A stretch of 38,450 bases of DNA, taken from the NCBI GenBank assembly GCA_903842445.1, contig CAIMLT010000027.1, forward strand, positions 1-38,450, read 5' to 3'. The notes below the pieces were generated by a model. The model did no database searches. It saw only the letters and a program-made list of their open reading frames with translations, and had not been told where the DNA came from. This document shows, one piece after another, positions 16,598 to 26,261 of the stretch. Position 1 is the stretch's first letter. Each line of letters opens with the position of its first letter. The stretch is from an uncultured bacterium (GTDB lineage: Bacteria > Patescibacteriota > Minisyncoccia > Moranbacterales > UBA2206). The translations under genes and the position numbers were made by a program.

Positions 16598-16852
16598 TTA
16601 AATTCCCGTATATTCTGAACGTGCGATATTTTCTCCAACTTTTTTTACAATGCCATCCTTATCGGAAGAGCTAAATCTATTACTAACGCTGTCTAAATGT
16701 CCCCTTAGCCCACGCAAAATTCTTGAAATATCCCCGTCAAGATCTTTTTCCAATGAATGCAATCCTTCAGAAATTTTTCTCTTCTCATCTTCGTCTATAA
16801 TCTTATCACCCAAGACCTTAAACACTATTTCTTCTAATTTTGATTCAAGCAT
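16598..16852 (-). CDS. Hypothetical 84-aa helical protein
   Basis: ORF in tight arrangement with the next small gene and mnmA. Confidence 0.55.
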   Translation of the reverse strand: MLESKLEEIVFKVLGDKIIDEDEKRKISEGLHSLEKDLDGDISRILRGLRGHLDSVSNRFSSSDKDGIVKKVGENIARSEYTGI

Positions 16853-16870
16853 ATTATTTAATTTTAAAAA

Positions 16871-17161
16871 TTAAAGCAAATTCAACTTTTTTTTGAGACG
16901 CTTAGCTTCTTCTTCTTTTGTTGAAATCTCTCTCAAAACAATCTCGTACCGACCGTTCTTGCTGTTCAAATAAAGCCTGATCCTTTCGCCATCTTGTTTC
17001 AATTTTCTGATTTCTGCATCCAGTTGATTTTTTTCATTAGTCAATTTTCGCGTATCAGAATCCAAAATCAAAAGTTCCATTTGTACTCGTCTTTTCTGAC
17101 TTTCTTTGGCGGCATCATCCGCACTAGCATTGCCATTACCAGAATAATTTCCCATATGCAT
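16871..17161 (-). CDS. Hypothetical coiled-coil protein
   Basis: Heptad-like LLILDSDTRKLTNEKNQLDAEIRKLKQDGERI. Confidence 0.55.
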   Translation of the reverse strand: MHMGNYSGNGNASADDAAKESQKRRVQMELLILDSDTRKLTNEKNQLDAEIRKLKQDGERIRLYLNSKNGRYEIVLREISTKEEEAKRLKKKLNLL

Positions 17162-17176
17162 ATATTTTTCTCAAAA

Positions 17177-18241
17177 CTATTTAATTATCCCGCCACCTAA
17201 AATTCTCTTATTTTTTCCATAAAAAACCACGGACTGCCCCGGTGAAACTGCTTTTTGCGGAACTGCAAATTCCAACAAGCAAATTCTCTGGTTTTTGCTG
17301 TCTTTAATTATAGCACGGACAAGCAGATTGTGATAACGCGTTCGCACAAAAACAGCAAGAGGTAACTTTGGCGAAACACCATCAACCCAGACCACATCTT
17401 CCACTTCAATTTTTTTTTGAGTGCTTGCCGGATGACTTAAATCATTCGTAACTATGAGTGTATTTTTTTCCAAATCCTTGGAAATTACAAAATATGGTCC
17501 TTTTCCTCCAATTTCAATCCCCTTTCTTTGTCCAATCGTGTAAAGAGAAAGACCTCTGTGTTCGCCAAGCACCCTACCATCCATGTCAACAGTTTTGCCT
17601 TTTTTTAATTTTATCTTTCTCCTTAAAAATTCTTCCAATTTTCCATTCGCCATAAAACAAACATCTTGCGAATCATCCTTGTCAAACACCGGTAGCTGGA
17701 ACTTTTCTGCTAATCTCCGCACATCCACTTTTTGATATTCCCCAAGCGGAAAGATAGTCCGAGACAACTGTTCTTGTCCAAGACGATAAAGAAAATAGGC
17801 TTGATCTTTTTTTTCGTCACTGCCGGGAAATAATCGATAATTCATTTTCCCACCAATCTTGCTTTTCTTGATTCTGGCATAATGCCCGGTCGCCATCAAT
17901 TCAATTCCCCTTTTCTTGGCCGTTTCAAAGAGTAATTTGAATTTCATTTTTTCATTGCAAAAGACACAAGGGTTAGGAGTTTTCCCTTGCGCATAATCGT
18001 CAAAAAAATATCCAATAACAGTTTTTTCAAACTCAGTTCGTGCATCAATAACTATTAGTGGGATATCCAAAATATTACAGATGACCCTTGCATCATTCAA
18101 GGCTTTTTTGTTTTTTTCCACACCCTTTAAAAAGCGTAAAAAAACTGCGCTGACCGCGTAGCCCTTATCTTTAAGCAAGGCACAAGAAACTGAAGAATCC
18201 ACCCCACCGGATATTCCAACCAATACTTTTTTTTGTTCCAT
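17177..18241 (-). CDS. mnmA: tRNA-specific 2-thiouridylase
   Basis: GISGGVDSSVSCALLKDKGY, TPNPCVFCNEKMKF, ATGHYARI, KDDSQDVCFM. Confidence 0.96.
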   Translation of the reverse strand: MEQKKVLVGISGGVDSSVSCALLKDKGYAVSAVFLRFLKGVEKNKKALNDARVICNILDIPLIVIDARTEFEKTVIGYFFDDYAQGKTPNPCVFCNEKMKFKLLFETAKKRGIELMATGHYARIKKSKIGGKMNYRLFPGSDEKKDQAYFLYRLGQEQLSRTIFPLGEYQKVDVRRLAEKFQLPVFDKDDSQDVCFMANGKLEEFLRRKIKLKKGKTVDMDGRVLGEHRGLSLYTIGQRKGIEIGGKGPYFVISKDLEKNTLIVTNDLSHPASTQKKIEVEDVVWVDGVSPKLPLAVFVRTRYHNLLVRAIIKDSKNQRICLLEFAVPQKAVSPGQSVVFYGKNKRILGGGIIK

Positions 18242-18249
18242 GATTATTG

Positions 18250-18402
18250 CTAAAATCTTTGCTCCGGATTAAACGCCTTAGATTCTAGAGAATTTTTTAT
18301 GACTTTATCTCCCACGGCCAAAGCAAACCAAGCCACCAGAAAACTCAAGAGAAAAATTAAAATCAACGCCAAACTAGAAGAAATTTTTTGCTTTAAATCC
18401 AT
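18250..18402 (-). CDS. 50-aa single-TM peptide (MDLKQKISSSLALILIFLLSFLVAWFALAVGDKVIKNSLESKAFNPEQRF)
   Basis: Not in the ORF track; ATG lies 2 nt after the stop of the upstream ATPase gene (CCATAAAAATGG); clear TM segment. Confidence 0.6.
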   Translation of the reverse strand: MDLKQKISSSLALILIFLLSFLVAWFALAVGDKVIKNSLESKAFNPEQRF

Positions 18403-18404
18403 TT

Positions 18405-20306
18405 TTATGGTTTATAACTTTTATTATTCTTGCTTGTGCTTAATAAGCTCCTGATTTCCTCCTTGTTTAGATTTAGATCTTTTCTTGATCCCTTAAATTT
18501 TTTGGGCGCCATATAGGCTATCTGCTTAAGGCTAACTTTTCCATCATCCGCGATAAGACCCACTGAAGTCGAATTCTGAATTTCTGCTCGAATTGTTGGT
18601 TGCGTTTGAATATTGCTTCTAACTTCACTGTTTAAGGAAGGATTATTTTGTATCTGCGCTTTCGCTCTAGCTCTTTGATAATCACGCAAACATTCTCTGC
18701 AAAAAGTTTTTCGGTTTGGATCGGGACGAAATGGCACGGTTATTTTTTCCTCACAAGTCGAGCAAGAAGCTTCAAACAACTCCAATGGTTGTTTGGTTTT
18801 CTCCATCGCAACTTCTTCTCTTTTTTGTTCTCTGTCTTGAGATGCTAAAGTTTGTCCCCGCTTTTCTTCTGTTGGCTCAGCTGTTCGCCTATTTTTTTCA
18901 ACTACTGATTGATTTAGATCTGGGAAACTCTTTTCTGGTTTTGGCTGTTTTTCATTTTTTACGTAGCTATCTTCCTTCTGATCCCCAGCTGGAGCAAATT
19001 CATCAAACTCCAAGCCAACATCCATGCCACTCCAACGTGCAATCTTTTCCACCACTTCCTGACGTGATTTACCATAGCGTTCTCGAGAAACCGCAATAAC
19101 TTTTTCTTCTCCGGAAATTGTGTCCGAAATATCTGCAGGTGGTAAGGTTCGCGCGGAAAAAGCATCACCCGAAATGCCATCAATCATCAGTTTTAAATAA
19201 ATATCATATTTGGAAAGATTGACAATATCATTCATAAGAAATATCGGATCAAATTCTTTTTCCAAATGCTCCGCATCTTCCGCCCCCACTCTAAAAGAAA
19301 GAAGCGTTCCAACATTGCCAAAAATCGCATCCTTAACCGTAGCGTTACCATCGAAAACCAATTGATTGATATATTGATGCGCTAAAATAAGACACAAGCG
19401 ATATTTCCTGGCTTCAGAAAGAATATTCGCGAAAGATTCTGTGGCAAAATTTTGAAATTCATCCACATAGAGATAAAAATCTTTGCGTTCTTGTTCGGGA
19501 ATATCCACGCGACTCATTGCCGCCAATTGAATCTTGGTAATAATCATCCCGCCGAGAAGCCGCATCGCATCTTCACCAATCCTTCCTTTCGAAAGATTAA
19601 CAATCAAAATTTTCTGATTATCCATAATCTCGCGCATATCAATCGTTGATTTTGGTTGTCCGATAATGTGTCGAACGAGTGTATAGGACAAAAATTGCCC
19701 AACCTTATTTTGAATCGCCGCCACCGCTTCTTTGCGAAATTTGTCTTCCCATTTATCAAACTCATTGATCCAAAAAGCCTTTACCACAGGATCTTTGATT
19801 TTAGTATAAACCCGCTTGCGATAATCTTTATCCGACATCATCCTATTCACACCGAGAAGCGTCGATCCCGGATAATCCAAAAGTGCCAAAATTGCATTAT
19901 TTAAAATATATTCCATCCGCGAGCTCCAAACATCAGGCCAAATCTTTTTAAAAACTCCCATCATACCGGAAGCCACTAAATTCTTTTTATCTTCATCCAC
20001 CGCCTCCAAAATATTAAACGCGACCGGAAATTCAATATCAGCCGGATTGAAATAGACCACGTCATTAATCCGGCTTGGTGGAATGACTCGAAGCATTTTT
20101 TCCGCAAACTCACCGTGCGGATCAACCACGCAAACTCCTTTGCCATTGCGAACATCCTGAATCGCCATATTTTCCAGAAGATTGGATTTGCCCATACCGG
20201 TTTTTCCAATGATATACATATGGCGGCGGCGATCATCTTCTTTGATTCCAAAAATTCGTTCTTGATTGCGAAAATTTGTTTTGGCAAAAAAATTTATATT
20301 AGACAT
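18405..20306 (-). CDS. TraD/HerA-like P-loop ATPase (type IV coupling protein-like) with C-terminal CxxC...CxxC zinc ribbon
   Basis: Walker A GKTGMGKSNLL, Walker B DFYLYVDEFQNFAT, AHQYINQL; C-terminal CSTCEEKITVPFRPDPNRKTFCRECLRDYQRARAKAQ. Confidence 0.85.
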   Translation of the reverse strand: MSNINFFAKTNFRNQERIFGIKEDDRRRHMYIIGKTGMGKSNLLENMAIQDVRNGKGVCVVDPHGEFAEKMLRVIPPSRINDVVYFNPADIEFPVAFNILEAVDEDKKNLVASGMMGVFKKIWPDVWSSRMEYILNNAILALLDYPGSTLLGVNRMMSDKDYRKRVYTKIKDPVVKAFWINEFDKWEDKFRKEAVAAIQNKVGQFLSYTLVRHIIGQPKSTIDMREIMDNQKILIVNLSKGRIGEDAMRLLGGMIITKIQLAAMSRVDIPEQERKDFYLYVDEFQNFATESFANILSEARKYRLCLILAHQYINQLVFDGNATVKDAIFGNVGTLLSFRVGAEDAEHLEKEFDPIFLMNDIVNLSKYDIYLKLMIDGISGDAFSARTLPPADISDTISGEEKVIAVSRERYGKSRQEVVEKIARWSGMDVGLEFDEFAPAGDQKEDSYVKNEKQPKPEKSFPDLNQSVVEKNRRTAEPTEEKRGQTLASQDREQKREEVAMEKTKQPLELFEASCSTCEEKITVPFRPDPNRKTFCRECLRDYQRARAKAQIQNNPSLNSEVRSNIQTQPTIRAEIQNSTSVGLIADDGKVSLKQIAYMAPKKFKGSRKDLNLNKEEIRSLLSTSKNNKSYKP

Positions 20307-20321
20307 TTTGTAAAGTATTAA

Positions 20322-21599
20322 TTATTCAATGGGCAAATTAGACGGAGCCACTCCAAGTTTTGAAGTGGTCTGAGTGAGCGCATGAGATTTGACAGAAATA
20401 TCCGGAAAGTGAAACATTGTGGCCAGCTCTTTTGTTGACAGCAAAATATTAACGCCATCCGTATTTCTCTTGCGATATCTGTCATAAATTTTTCTTTTAC
20501 GAAAAGCGGCGATTTTTTCCGTAAAAAATATTATCCCATAAGTTTTACTAATATCTTCTGGTTTAATTTGATTCATATTTAAATCATTGAACTGCTTGAG
20601 TGCGCCAATAAAAGTTCCCACGAAAGATTTATCAAAACCCTCTCTTTTTCCCAAATAAATCATTCGCATTTTAGTTTTGAAAAAATTCTTGCCCAAATTT
20701 TCTTCCACTGCTTTCAAAACATCTCTTTCCATTGGAGAAAGTCGTGTGTCGAGTGGTTGCTCATCTTTTTTAGCAGCTACAGTTTTAAATTCAGGCGGTT
20801 TAAATAATCCGGCAAAAATATTTGCAAAAACATCCATAATGTCTGTCAAAAATCTTCCGCCAGATTCCGCTGCCGGTTTGCCCTTTAATTTATCTGATAA
20901 AGCCTTTCCACCTTTAATTGATTCGCCCTCGAAGACTGGCACAAGAACATATTGCAACCAAATATGTTGCCCCGGACCCAATGTTCCCAAGGCTTCCACC
21001 ATCGCCGCCATCGGATCAATCATTTCCCCCGTAATACTCTCTTCAAATTGATCATAAGTTTTGATTGGATAATACGGATCAGATTGAACAAATGTGAAAT
21101 CCGCTCCCCAAAGATCCCAATCTTTATTAGGAATAACCTTAGGAAATTTATTGTAATAATCCTCCACTTCCAAAATTTGTGCCTCAGGATATTGAGCATA
21201 AATTTGTGACTCAACCATATTGCGATATTTTTTCAACAGCCGAATATAATAATGCACACGACCTTCTTCACTGACCAATTCCACGCCAAAAGTATCTTGC
21301 CGATATGCCCCTTTCACCCAAATGTCAAAAGTATTATGCGTTGACCAGACACCCGTCAAACCTGTATAAAAATTCTCCATCGGCTTTGGACCTCGTTCAA
21401 CATCACGCGGAGGAATCACTTCAAGCATTGTCCATTTGTAACTTGCATTCCAAGAATTGTCTGAATAAAAAGCAACGTAATCCCCCCAAATAATCTTAAA
21501 AATATACCAAAAAGGTATGGGCAGAATTATCCACCAAAAAGAAGAGAAGATATTCCCAAAGCTACTCAAGATATCAAAAGTATTGGCAGAACTGCTCAT
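20322..21599 (-). CDS. Conserved-looking membrane-anchored protein, partner of the downstream ATPase
   Basis: N-terminal TM FSSFWWIILPIPFWYIFKIIW then large soluble domain; 15 nt from the ATPase start. Confidence 0.7.
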   Translation of the reverse strand: MSSSANTFDILSSFGNIFSSFWWIILPIPFWYIFKIIWGDYVAFYSDNSWNASYKWTMLEVIPPRDVERGPKPMENFYTGLTGVWSTHNTFDIWVKGAYRQDTFGVELVSEEGRVHYYIRLLKKYRNMVESQIYAQYPEAQILEVEDYYNKFPKVIPNKDWDLWGADFTFVQSDPYYPIKTYDQFEESITGEMIDPMAAMVEALGTLGPGQHIWLQYVLVPVFEGESIKGGKALSDKLKGKPAAESGGRFLTDIMDVFANIFAGLFKPPEFKTVAAKKDEQPLDTRLSPMERDVLKAVEENLGKNFFKTKMRMIYLGKREGFDKSFVGTFIGALKQFNDLNMNQIKPEDISKTYGIIFFTEKIAAFRKRKIYDRYRKRNTDGVNILLSTKELATMFHFPDISVKSHALTQTTSKLGVAPSNLPIE

Positions 21600-21656
21600 T
21601 GTGCTTTTTATTTTAGAAAAATATAGAAAATTAATCAGAGCTTGCCCACATTGAGG

Positions 21657-22724
21657 CTATGTATTATTCTTCAATCTATATCCATTGCCCACTTTTTCAA
21701 AATCCTTACCGCTCAAGTTAATCATGATAGTGGTTCTTTTAACTTTTCGCACCTCAAAAACTTTTTTAATAATATCTTCTCGATCGAGTGGTTTTTCACT
21801 TTTTTCCAAAATGGTCCTCAAGACATCCTTAACGGCTCCACCTGAATAACCCCATTCGCTAAGCGCATAAATTCCCCTTCCAATAAGCACGAATCTCACA
21901 TCCTTAATTAGCTCATTATGAATTGTCTGCGGATGAACTTTCTTAGTCCCTAATTTATATTTTTCGATTAACATTGCAATTTGGGTAAAATGTAAAGGTT
22001 TTTTTTCTTCCTTCAAAATCAAATAAATTTTTTCTCGACTGCCTTTTGGACTAACTTCCGGCCAATGTCGCATACCCCATTTTCCAAATTTATTCTTTTT
22101 AATATTGAAAAGAACACTCAAATAACTCAGGATTTCTTTTTTGGATAGTTCTCCGATGAGTAAGGCTAATTCATGTGAAATTTCATCATCACTGAGAAGA
22201 TTCTTGTTTTTTAAAAATAATGCCTCTGCTTCCCCTGAGACTTTTCGAACTTTCCCCAAGACGTCTTGTGAATTCATCCAAGCCTTTTCAATTTTATTTT
22301 TTTCCGAAACCACCTTTATTTTGGTAGAATGATAGACCAAAAACCGAACAGCATTTTCTTCGTTTCGCAATCCGCACAAATTAAACTCTGTTAAAATGTT
22401 TTCCTCCTTGATTATACCATACTTTTTTTCAACTGCAAAAAATAGTTGGCTCTCAACTCTTTGAAAATCCGCTTCTTCACATTTCTTGCTAATAATCTTC
22501 TTAGCATCGGAAATAATCTGCCTTACACGTTCTCTGGTAATATTGTAATCAGAACCTATCTTTTCCAAGGTTTGTACGGAAAAATCATCAATCAATCCAA
22601 AGCGTTTCTTTAGGATAGTTTTTGCTCTCTCAGGCAAGTTGGAAAGAATTTTTTCCGCCACAATGAAAAAAGAGCCATTTTCTATTTCTCGTGGCACACT
22701 TTTTGAATTTACCCGTTGATTCAT
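21657..22724 (-). CDS. Sigma-70 region 4-like HTH + HARE-HTH-like domain regulator
   Basis: LPERAKTILKKRFGLIDDFSVQTLEKIGSDYNITRERVRQIISDAKKII (sigma region 4) and KKPLHFTQIAMLIEKYKL...DVRFVLIGRGIYALSEWGY (HARE-HTH-like). Confidence 0.8.
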   Translation of the reverse strand: MNQRVNSKSVPREIENGSFFIVAEKILSNLPERAKTILKKRFGLIDDFSVQTLEKIGSDYNITRERVRQIISDAKKIISKKCEEADFQRVESQLFFAVEKKYGIIKEENILTEFNLCGLRNEENAVRFLVYHSTKIKVVSEKNKIEKAWMNSQDVLGKVRKVSGEAEALFLKNKNLLSDDEISHELALLIGELSKKEILSYLSVLFNIKKNKFGKWGMRHWPEVSPKGSREKIYLILKEEKKPLHFTQIAMLIEKYKLGTKKVHPQTIHNELIKDVRFVLIGRGIYALSEWGYSGGAVKDVLRTILEKSEKPLDREDIIKKVFEVRKVKRTTIMINLSGKDFEKVGNGYRLKNNT

Positions 22725-22765
22725 CTTTTTTATCCTTTAAATTAAGTTATTTTTGACTTCCAGAA

Positions 22766-22795
22766 ATACTAGCACACATTCAATAAATTTGTCAA
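22766..22795 (-). promoter_or_regulatory. Promoter for sigma4-HARE gene: TTGACA-N18-TAGTAT (extended TGC)
   Basis: -35 at 22790-22795, -10 at 22766-22771. Confidence 0.6.
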
Positions 22796-22817
22796 GATTG
22801 TAACCCCATGCTACTCT
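22789..22817 (+). promoter_or_regulatory. Promoter for dprA: TTGTCA-N17-TACTCT
   Basis: -35 at 22789-22794, -10 at 22812-22817; ATG at 22824. Confidence 0.5.
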
Positions 22818-22823
22818 TTGAAA

Positions 22824-23903
22824 ATGAAATATCTCCACGCACTAAATAAAATAGAAGGGGTTGGCTCGCAAAAAATAAAGATACTACTTGCCACCCTTGG
22901 AACGGCCGAAAACATCTGGCAAGCAGATTTAGCAACTCTCAGGAAAGTTTTGGGCGGAGACAAGCTACCAGAAAAAATTTTTTTTGAAAAACAAAACATC
23001 GATCCGGAAGCTGAATGGGAAAAGCTGAAAAAAGATGAAATTAATGTAATTGATTTCATGAGCCCAAATTATCCCAAACTCTTAAAGCAAATTCACAACC
23101 CGCCTTTCATCATTTATACTCGCGGAAAATTAATTTTTGACGAAATTCCAGCTATTGCCATTGTTGGTTCACGAAAATTTTCCACCTACGGAGAGCAATT
23201 AGCTAATACTTTTGCTCGCGACTTAGCCAGAGCTGGTTTTGCAATTGTAAGCGGATTGGCGCTTGGAATTGATGCTATCGCTCATTCAGGCACGCTTAAA
23301 GTTAAGGGCAAAACAATCTCAGTTTTGGGCAGCGGTATTGATGATGACAGTATTTATCCTCGTGCTAATTTTCATCTTGCAAAAGAAATTATTAAGAATG
23401 GCGGACTTCTTATGAGCGATTATGCACCAGGAACGCCTGCCACCAGACTAACTTTTCCAGCTAGAAACCGACTAATTGCAGGCCTATCCCTTGGCACGCT
23501 AGTAGTGGAAGCTAGCGAGAAAAGTGGCGCACTCATTACTGCTCGAATGGCGCTAGAAAGCAATCGCGAAGTTTTTGCCATTCCCGGATCAATTTTTTCT
23601 CCCACTTCCATCGGCACCAATAATTTAATTAAATCCGGTGCCAAAATAGCTGCTTGTGTCCAAGATATTCTGGAAGAGTTTAACTTCCCGCAAGCATCCG
23701 AAACAAAACAAGCCGTGCTTAAACTACCGGAGAATAAAGAAGAAGAAGCTCTTCTCGCCATCCTTTGTGATGTCCCCATTCATATTGACAATATCGCTAA
23801 GCGCTCAGACCTAACAGTCTCAACAATTTCAGCAACTCTTATGATGATGGAAATTAAAGGCTGGGTCAAAAATCTCGGTGGACAAAATTATATTCTCTTG
23901 TAA
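22824..23903 (+). CDS. dprA: DNA processing protein DprA/Smf
   Basis: AIVGSRKFSTYGEQLA, GFAIVSGLALGIDAIAHSGTL, GSGIDDDSIYPRANFHLAKEI, EASEKSGALITARMALESNREVFAIPGSIFSPTSIGTNNLI; C-terminal wHTH. Confidence 0.96.
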   Translation: MKYLHALNKIEGVGSQKIKILLATLGTAENIWQADLATLRKVLGGDKLPEKIFFEKQNIDPEAEWEKLKKDEINVIDFMSPNYPKLLKQIHNPPFIIYTRGKLIFDEIPAIAIVGSRKFSTYGEQLANTFARDLARAGFAIVSGLALGIDAIAHSGTLKVKGKTISVLGSGIDDDSIYPRANFHLAKEIIKNGGLLMSDYAPGTPATRLTFPARNRLIAGLSLGTLVVEASEKSGALITARMALESNREVFAIPGSIFSPTSIGTNNLIKSGAKIAACVQDILEEFNFPQASETKQAVLKLPENKEEEALLAILCDVPIHIDNIAKRSDLTVSTISATLMMMEIKGWVKNLGGQNYILL

Positions 23904-23975
23904 TAAAGTTTGGAGAAAATTTAATTCTGGTTTATGATAGCAATGGATGCTTAATTCTTATTACTTCCACAAATT

Positions 23976-26234
23976 ATGAAACTAATCATTGTTGAGTCAC
24001 CAACTAAAGCTAAAACGATTACCAAATTTTTGGATAAAAGCTATGTGGTGAAATCTAGTTATGGCCACATCCGCGACTTGCCACAAAAAGAAATGGGCAT
24101 TGATATTGAGCATGATTTTGCTCCGCAATATGTCATTCCCAATAAAGTTGCAGATCGCGTTTCTGAGCTGAAAAAATTAGCCAAAAAAGCCGATGGAGTA
24201 ATTCTTGCAACTGACGAAGACCGTGAAGGAGAAGCCATCTCATGGCACCTTGCCACGGCGCTAGAATTAGACAAGCATTTCAAGGGCAAAAAAATTTCGC
24301 GCATTGTTTTTCATGAAATTACAAAAACCGCCATCGAAAAAGCCCTCGCCACCCCTCGTGAATTAGATCTGAATTTAGTTGATGCGCAACAAGCTAGACG
24401 CATCCTTGATCGCTTAGTTGGCTATGAACTCTCTCCTTTTCTTTGGAAAAAAATTCGTCGAGGCCTTAGCGCTGGACGCGTTCAGTCTATGGCGCTACGC
24501 ATTATTGTCGAACGAGAAAAAGAAATTGAAAAATTTAAAGCGGAAAATTATTGGAGAATAAACCTAACCTTAAAAACTAAGACTGGCAATAAAGACTCGG
24601 CGTTCCCCGCCGAACTAGTCAAAAAGAATAACGAAAAAATCGACGCAATCACAACTCTAAAACTTTTTACCGGAGATTATAAAATTAAAAAAACCATTCT
24701 CTCAAAAGAAAAATCTGCCAAAGAAATAATTGCCGATCTGGAAAAATGTAGCTATGAAGTTACAACCATTTCCAAAAGAGAAACCACCAAGACTCCACCA
24801 TCGCCGTTCACCACTTCAACTCTGCAACAATCTGCAATCAATAGCTTGGGCTTCAGCTCCAAGCAAACAATGGTTTTAGCCCAAAAGCTCTATGAGCAAG
24901 GTCACATAACCTACATGAGGACAGATAGTCTCAATCTTTCTCTTGAATCATTAATTTCCGCTCAAAAAACAATCCAAAAATTATTCGGAAAAAACTTTGC
25001 CCTTAAAAGTCCACGCTATTTTAAAAATAAATCCAAAGGAGCGCAAGAAGCCCACGAAGCCATACGACCAGCCTATCCGGAAAAAACACCAGAAGATTTA
25101 AAAGAAAAATTAGAAGCAGGACAATACAAACTTTACAAATTGATTTGGAATCGAATGATTGCATCTCAAATGGAATGCGCCATTTTTAATTCTGTGAAAG
25201 CCGATATTTCTGCGACAAGTAAAGCTGGAAAAAATATCTACGCACTTAGTGCGAGCGGATCAACCTTGACATTCGAAGGTTATCTGAAAGTTTACGCCGA
25301 CAAAAAATCAACGCTAACCGACACGCTTTTGCCCTCAATGGAAACTGGCGACACACTGGAATTGGTCAGCGCCAACACCGAAGACAAAACAACCACTCAG
25401 CCTCCTCGCTATAATGAAGCGACTCTTGTGAAAGTCTTAGAAGAAAATGGCATAGGCCGCCCTTCAACTTATGCACCAACAATTTCCACAATTATCGAGA
25501 GAAAATATGTTGATAAGAATGAAGAAAAACGCATTTTTCCTCTGGAAATTGGCACACTTGTCAGTGATGTGCTTGTAGCGCATTTTCCTCAAATCGTCGA
25601 TATCACTTTCACTGCAACACTGGAAAAAGATTTTGACGAAATCGCCGAGGGAACAAAAAAATGGGTGCCTATCATTAAAGATTTCTATGAACCTTTTCAT
25701 GAAAACCTAAAAACTAAAACCAAAGAAGTTAAAAAAGAAGAATTCCAAGAAAAACTGGATAAGAATTGTCCTGACTGTGGCGGCGATCTGATCATGAAAT
25801 TCGGACGTTTTGGAAAATTTATTGCTTGCTCAAATTATCCGAATTGTCGCTACACTGAAAAAACTGGAGCAGAGAAAAAGATTGAGGAAGAGTTTTCGGA
25901 AGAAACTTGTGATAAATGTGGCGCAAAAATGGCCGTAAAGCGTGGAAAATTTGGCATGTTCCTTGGTTGTTCCAAATACCCTGATTGCAAAAACATCAAA
26001 CGCATTGAAAATAAAACAGGAATCAAATGTCCCAAATGCAAAACTGGCGATATTGTTGAAAGAAAATCCAAAAAAGGCCGACTATTCTTTGGTTGCAATA
26101 CCTATCCAGCTTGTGATTTTTCTGTTTGGAATAAGCCCAATGGTGAAACTTGTCCAAACTGCAATTCGCTTTTGCTTTTTGCCGCCAAAGGAAAGATCAA
26201 ATGCTCTAACAAAGAATGCGCTTTTGAAAAATAG
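23976..26234 (+). CDS. topA: DNA topoisomerase I with three C-terminal zinc ribbons
   Basis: LIIVESPTKAKTI, LATDEDREGEAISWHLA, GHITYMRTDSLNLS, four-Cys clusters CPDCGG...CSNYPNCR, CDKCGA...CSKYPDCK, CPKC...CNTYPACD. Confidence 0.97.
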   Translation: MKLIIVESPTKAKTITKFLDKSYVVKSSYGHIRDLPQKEMGIDIEHDFAPQYVIPNKVADRVSELKKLAKKADGVILATDEDREGEAISWHLATALELDKHFKGKKISRIVFHEITKTAIEKALATPRELDLNLVDAQQARRILDRLVGYELSPFLWKKIRRGLSAGRVQSMALRIIVEREKEIEKFKAENYWRINLTLKTKTGNKDSAFPAELVKKNNEKIDAITTLKLFTGDYKIKKTILSKEKSAKEIIADLEKCSYEVTTISKRETTKTPPSPFTTSTLQQSAINSLGFSSKQTMVLAQKLYEQGHITYMRTDSLNLSLESLISAQKTIQKLFGKNFALKSPRYFKNKSKGAQEAHEAIRPAYPEKTPEDLKEKLEAGQYKLYKLIWNRMIASQMECAIFNSVKADISATSKAGKNIYALSASGSTLTFEGYLKVYADKKSTLTDTLLPSMETGDTLELVSANTEDKTTTQPPRYNEATLVKVLEENGIGRPSTYAPTISTIIERKYVDKNEEKRIFPLEIGTLVSDVLVAHFPQIVDITFTATLEKDFDEIAEGTKKWVPIIKDFYEPFHENLKTKTKEVKKEEFQEKLDKNCPDCGGDLIMKFGRFGKFIACSNYPNCRYTEKTGAEKKIEEEFSEETCDKCGAKMAVKRGKFGMFLGCSKYPDCKNIKRIENKTGIKCPKCKTGDIVERKSKKGRLFFGCNTYPACDFSVWNKPNGETCPNCNSLLLFAAKGKIKCSNKECAFEK

Positions 26235-26261
26235 TTATGAAAAAACTAAAAAACAAAAACT

